Source: JBAZOD01 sp041648955
GTDB lineage: Bacteria > Patescibacteriota > Patescibacteriia > Patescibacteriales > JAQTRU01
Direction of reading: 5' to 3'
Length of the DNA stretch: 5,277 nucleotides
Assembly (NCBI GenBank): GCA_041648955.1
Contig: JBAZOD010000064.1
Span: forward strand, 1-5,277
Below the pieces are notes generated by a model. It was not told the origin of the DNA and did no database searches. It was given only the letters and a program-made list of their open reading frames with translations. Of the stretch, positions 4,941 through 5,277 are shown piece after piece. How positions within the stretch are numbered: the stretch's first letter is position 1; the number at the start of each line of letters is the position of its first letter. The translations under genes and the position numbers were made by a program.

Positions 4941-5277
4941 TTATTTTTTTAGCCATTTTTTTCTCAACTCGCCTGCAAGAAAAAAAGAACCGGTTATTAG
5001 TATGATATCTTCGCGCCCGGCTTTTTTTTCGGCTTCGACTAAAGCTTGCCAGGGGTCAATAAATATTTTTATGCTGGTATTTTTCTTTGATAATTTCTCC
5101 GCCATTATCCGCATCTTCTTCAGATTCTTGCTTTTTCTCATCGGCGAAAGAAATCTGGTGATGTATATTTCATCAGCCAGCGGTAATACATATTTTAAAG
5201 TATTATATAATTTCTTATCTTCTGCAAGTCCAAGGAGGAGATGAAGCTTCTTAAATTTAATATTTTTCAGGAAATCG
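4941..5277 (-). CDS. folC: FolC-type folylpolyglutamate/dihydrofolate synthase, C-terminal part (5' end outside window)
   Basis: The frame is open to the right edge and shows the last 111 residues. They match the C-terminal domain of the Mur ligase superfamily branch that contains FolC: HLLLGLAEDKK corresponds to the G..DKD strand-turn, DPWQALVEA to the conserved DPWxAL motif, and DIILITGSFFLAGELRKKW to the terminal ITGSxxxAGExR strand and helix. FolC joins L-glutamate to dihydropteroate or to tetrahydrofolate with ATP, in the cytosol. The catalytic N-terminal ATP-binding domain lies outside the window, so activity and exact substrate cannot be judged. A relative such as another amino-acid ligase is less likely, given the C-terminal motif. 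The stop TAA is 1 nt from the topA start, so the order of transcription is folC then topA. Confidence 0.8.
   Translation of the reverse strand, partial: DFLKNIKFKKLHLLLGLAEDKKLYNTLKYVLPLADEIYITRFLSPMRKSKNLKKMRIMAEKLSKKNTSIKIFIDPWQALVEAEKKAGREDIILITGSFFLAGELRKKWLKK

Overview
The window looks like a piece of a small, AT-leaning bacterial genome. Candidate Phyla Radiation (Patescibacteria, Parcubacteria-like) is my best guess. The support is indirect: Lys-rich, compact proteins, tight spacing, a short cupin of a type I associate with that group, and TAA as the stop codon of all seven recognisable genes. The standard genetic code fits every gene. No rRNA, tRNA or CRISPR array is visible.

Layout. 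(1) Positions 1-576, + strand: the 3' end of an unidentified gene with a Lys-rich tail, then 5 nt later a small cupin-fold protein, closed by a hairpin terminator. (2) 577-1512, + strand: an AT-rich gene for a membrane protein with an N-terminal winged helix, one membrane helix and a C-terminal beta-rich domain. Its layout resembles ToxR-like membrane-bound regulators. A promoter-like element sits inside an inverted repeat just upstream. (3) 1467-2222: a RAYT-type (REP-associated, Y1/HUH) tyrosine transposase gene. Two closely related terminator-like hairpins flank it, and their outer edges form a perfect 12-bp inverted repeat. Two further copies of a different REP-like palindrome, starting with GTAG in the complete copy, are embedded in frame inside the transposase gene. 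(4) 2223-2703, + strand: a well-formed single-gene unit for an 86-residue two-helix membrane protein, with a TTGACA promoter overlapped by a palindrome, a strong Shine-Dalgarno site, a GNRA-capped stem-loop and a terminator. (5) 2711-5277, - strand: topA (DNA topoisomerase I) and, upstream of it, the C-terminal part of a FolC-type Mur ligase. The two are 1 nt apart and probably co-transcribed.

The housekeeping block (folC-topA) converges on the accessory block (winged-helix membrane protein, RAYT, two-helix protein). Nothing ties the accessory genes together into one pathway. The two most interesting points are the nested repeats around and inside the RAYT gene, and a canonical EF-hand-like calcium loop in the linker between the first two zinc fingers of TopA.
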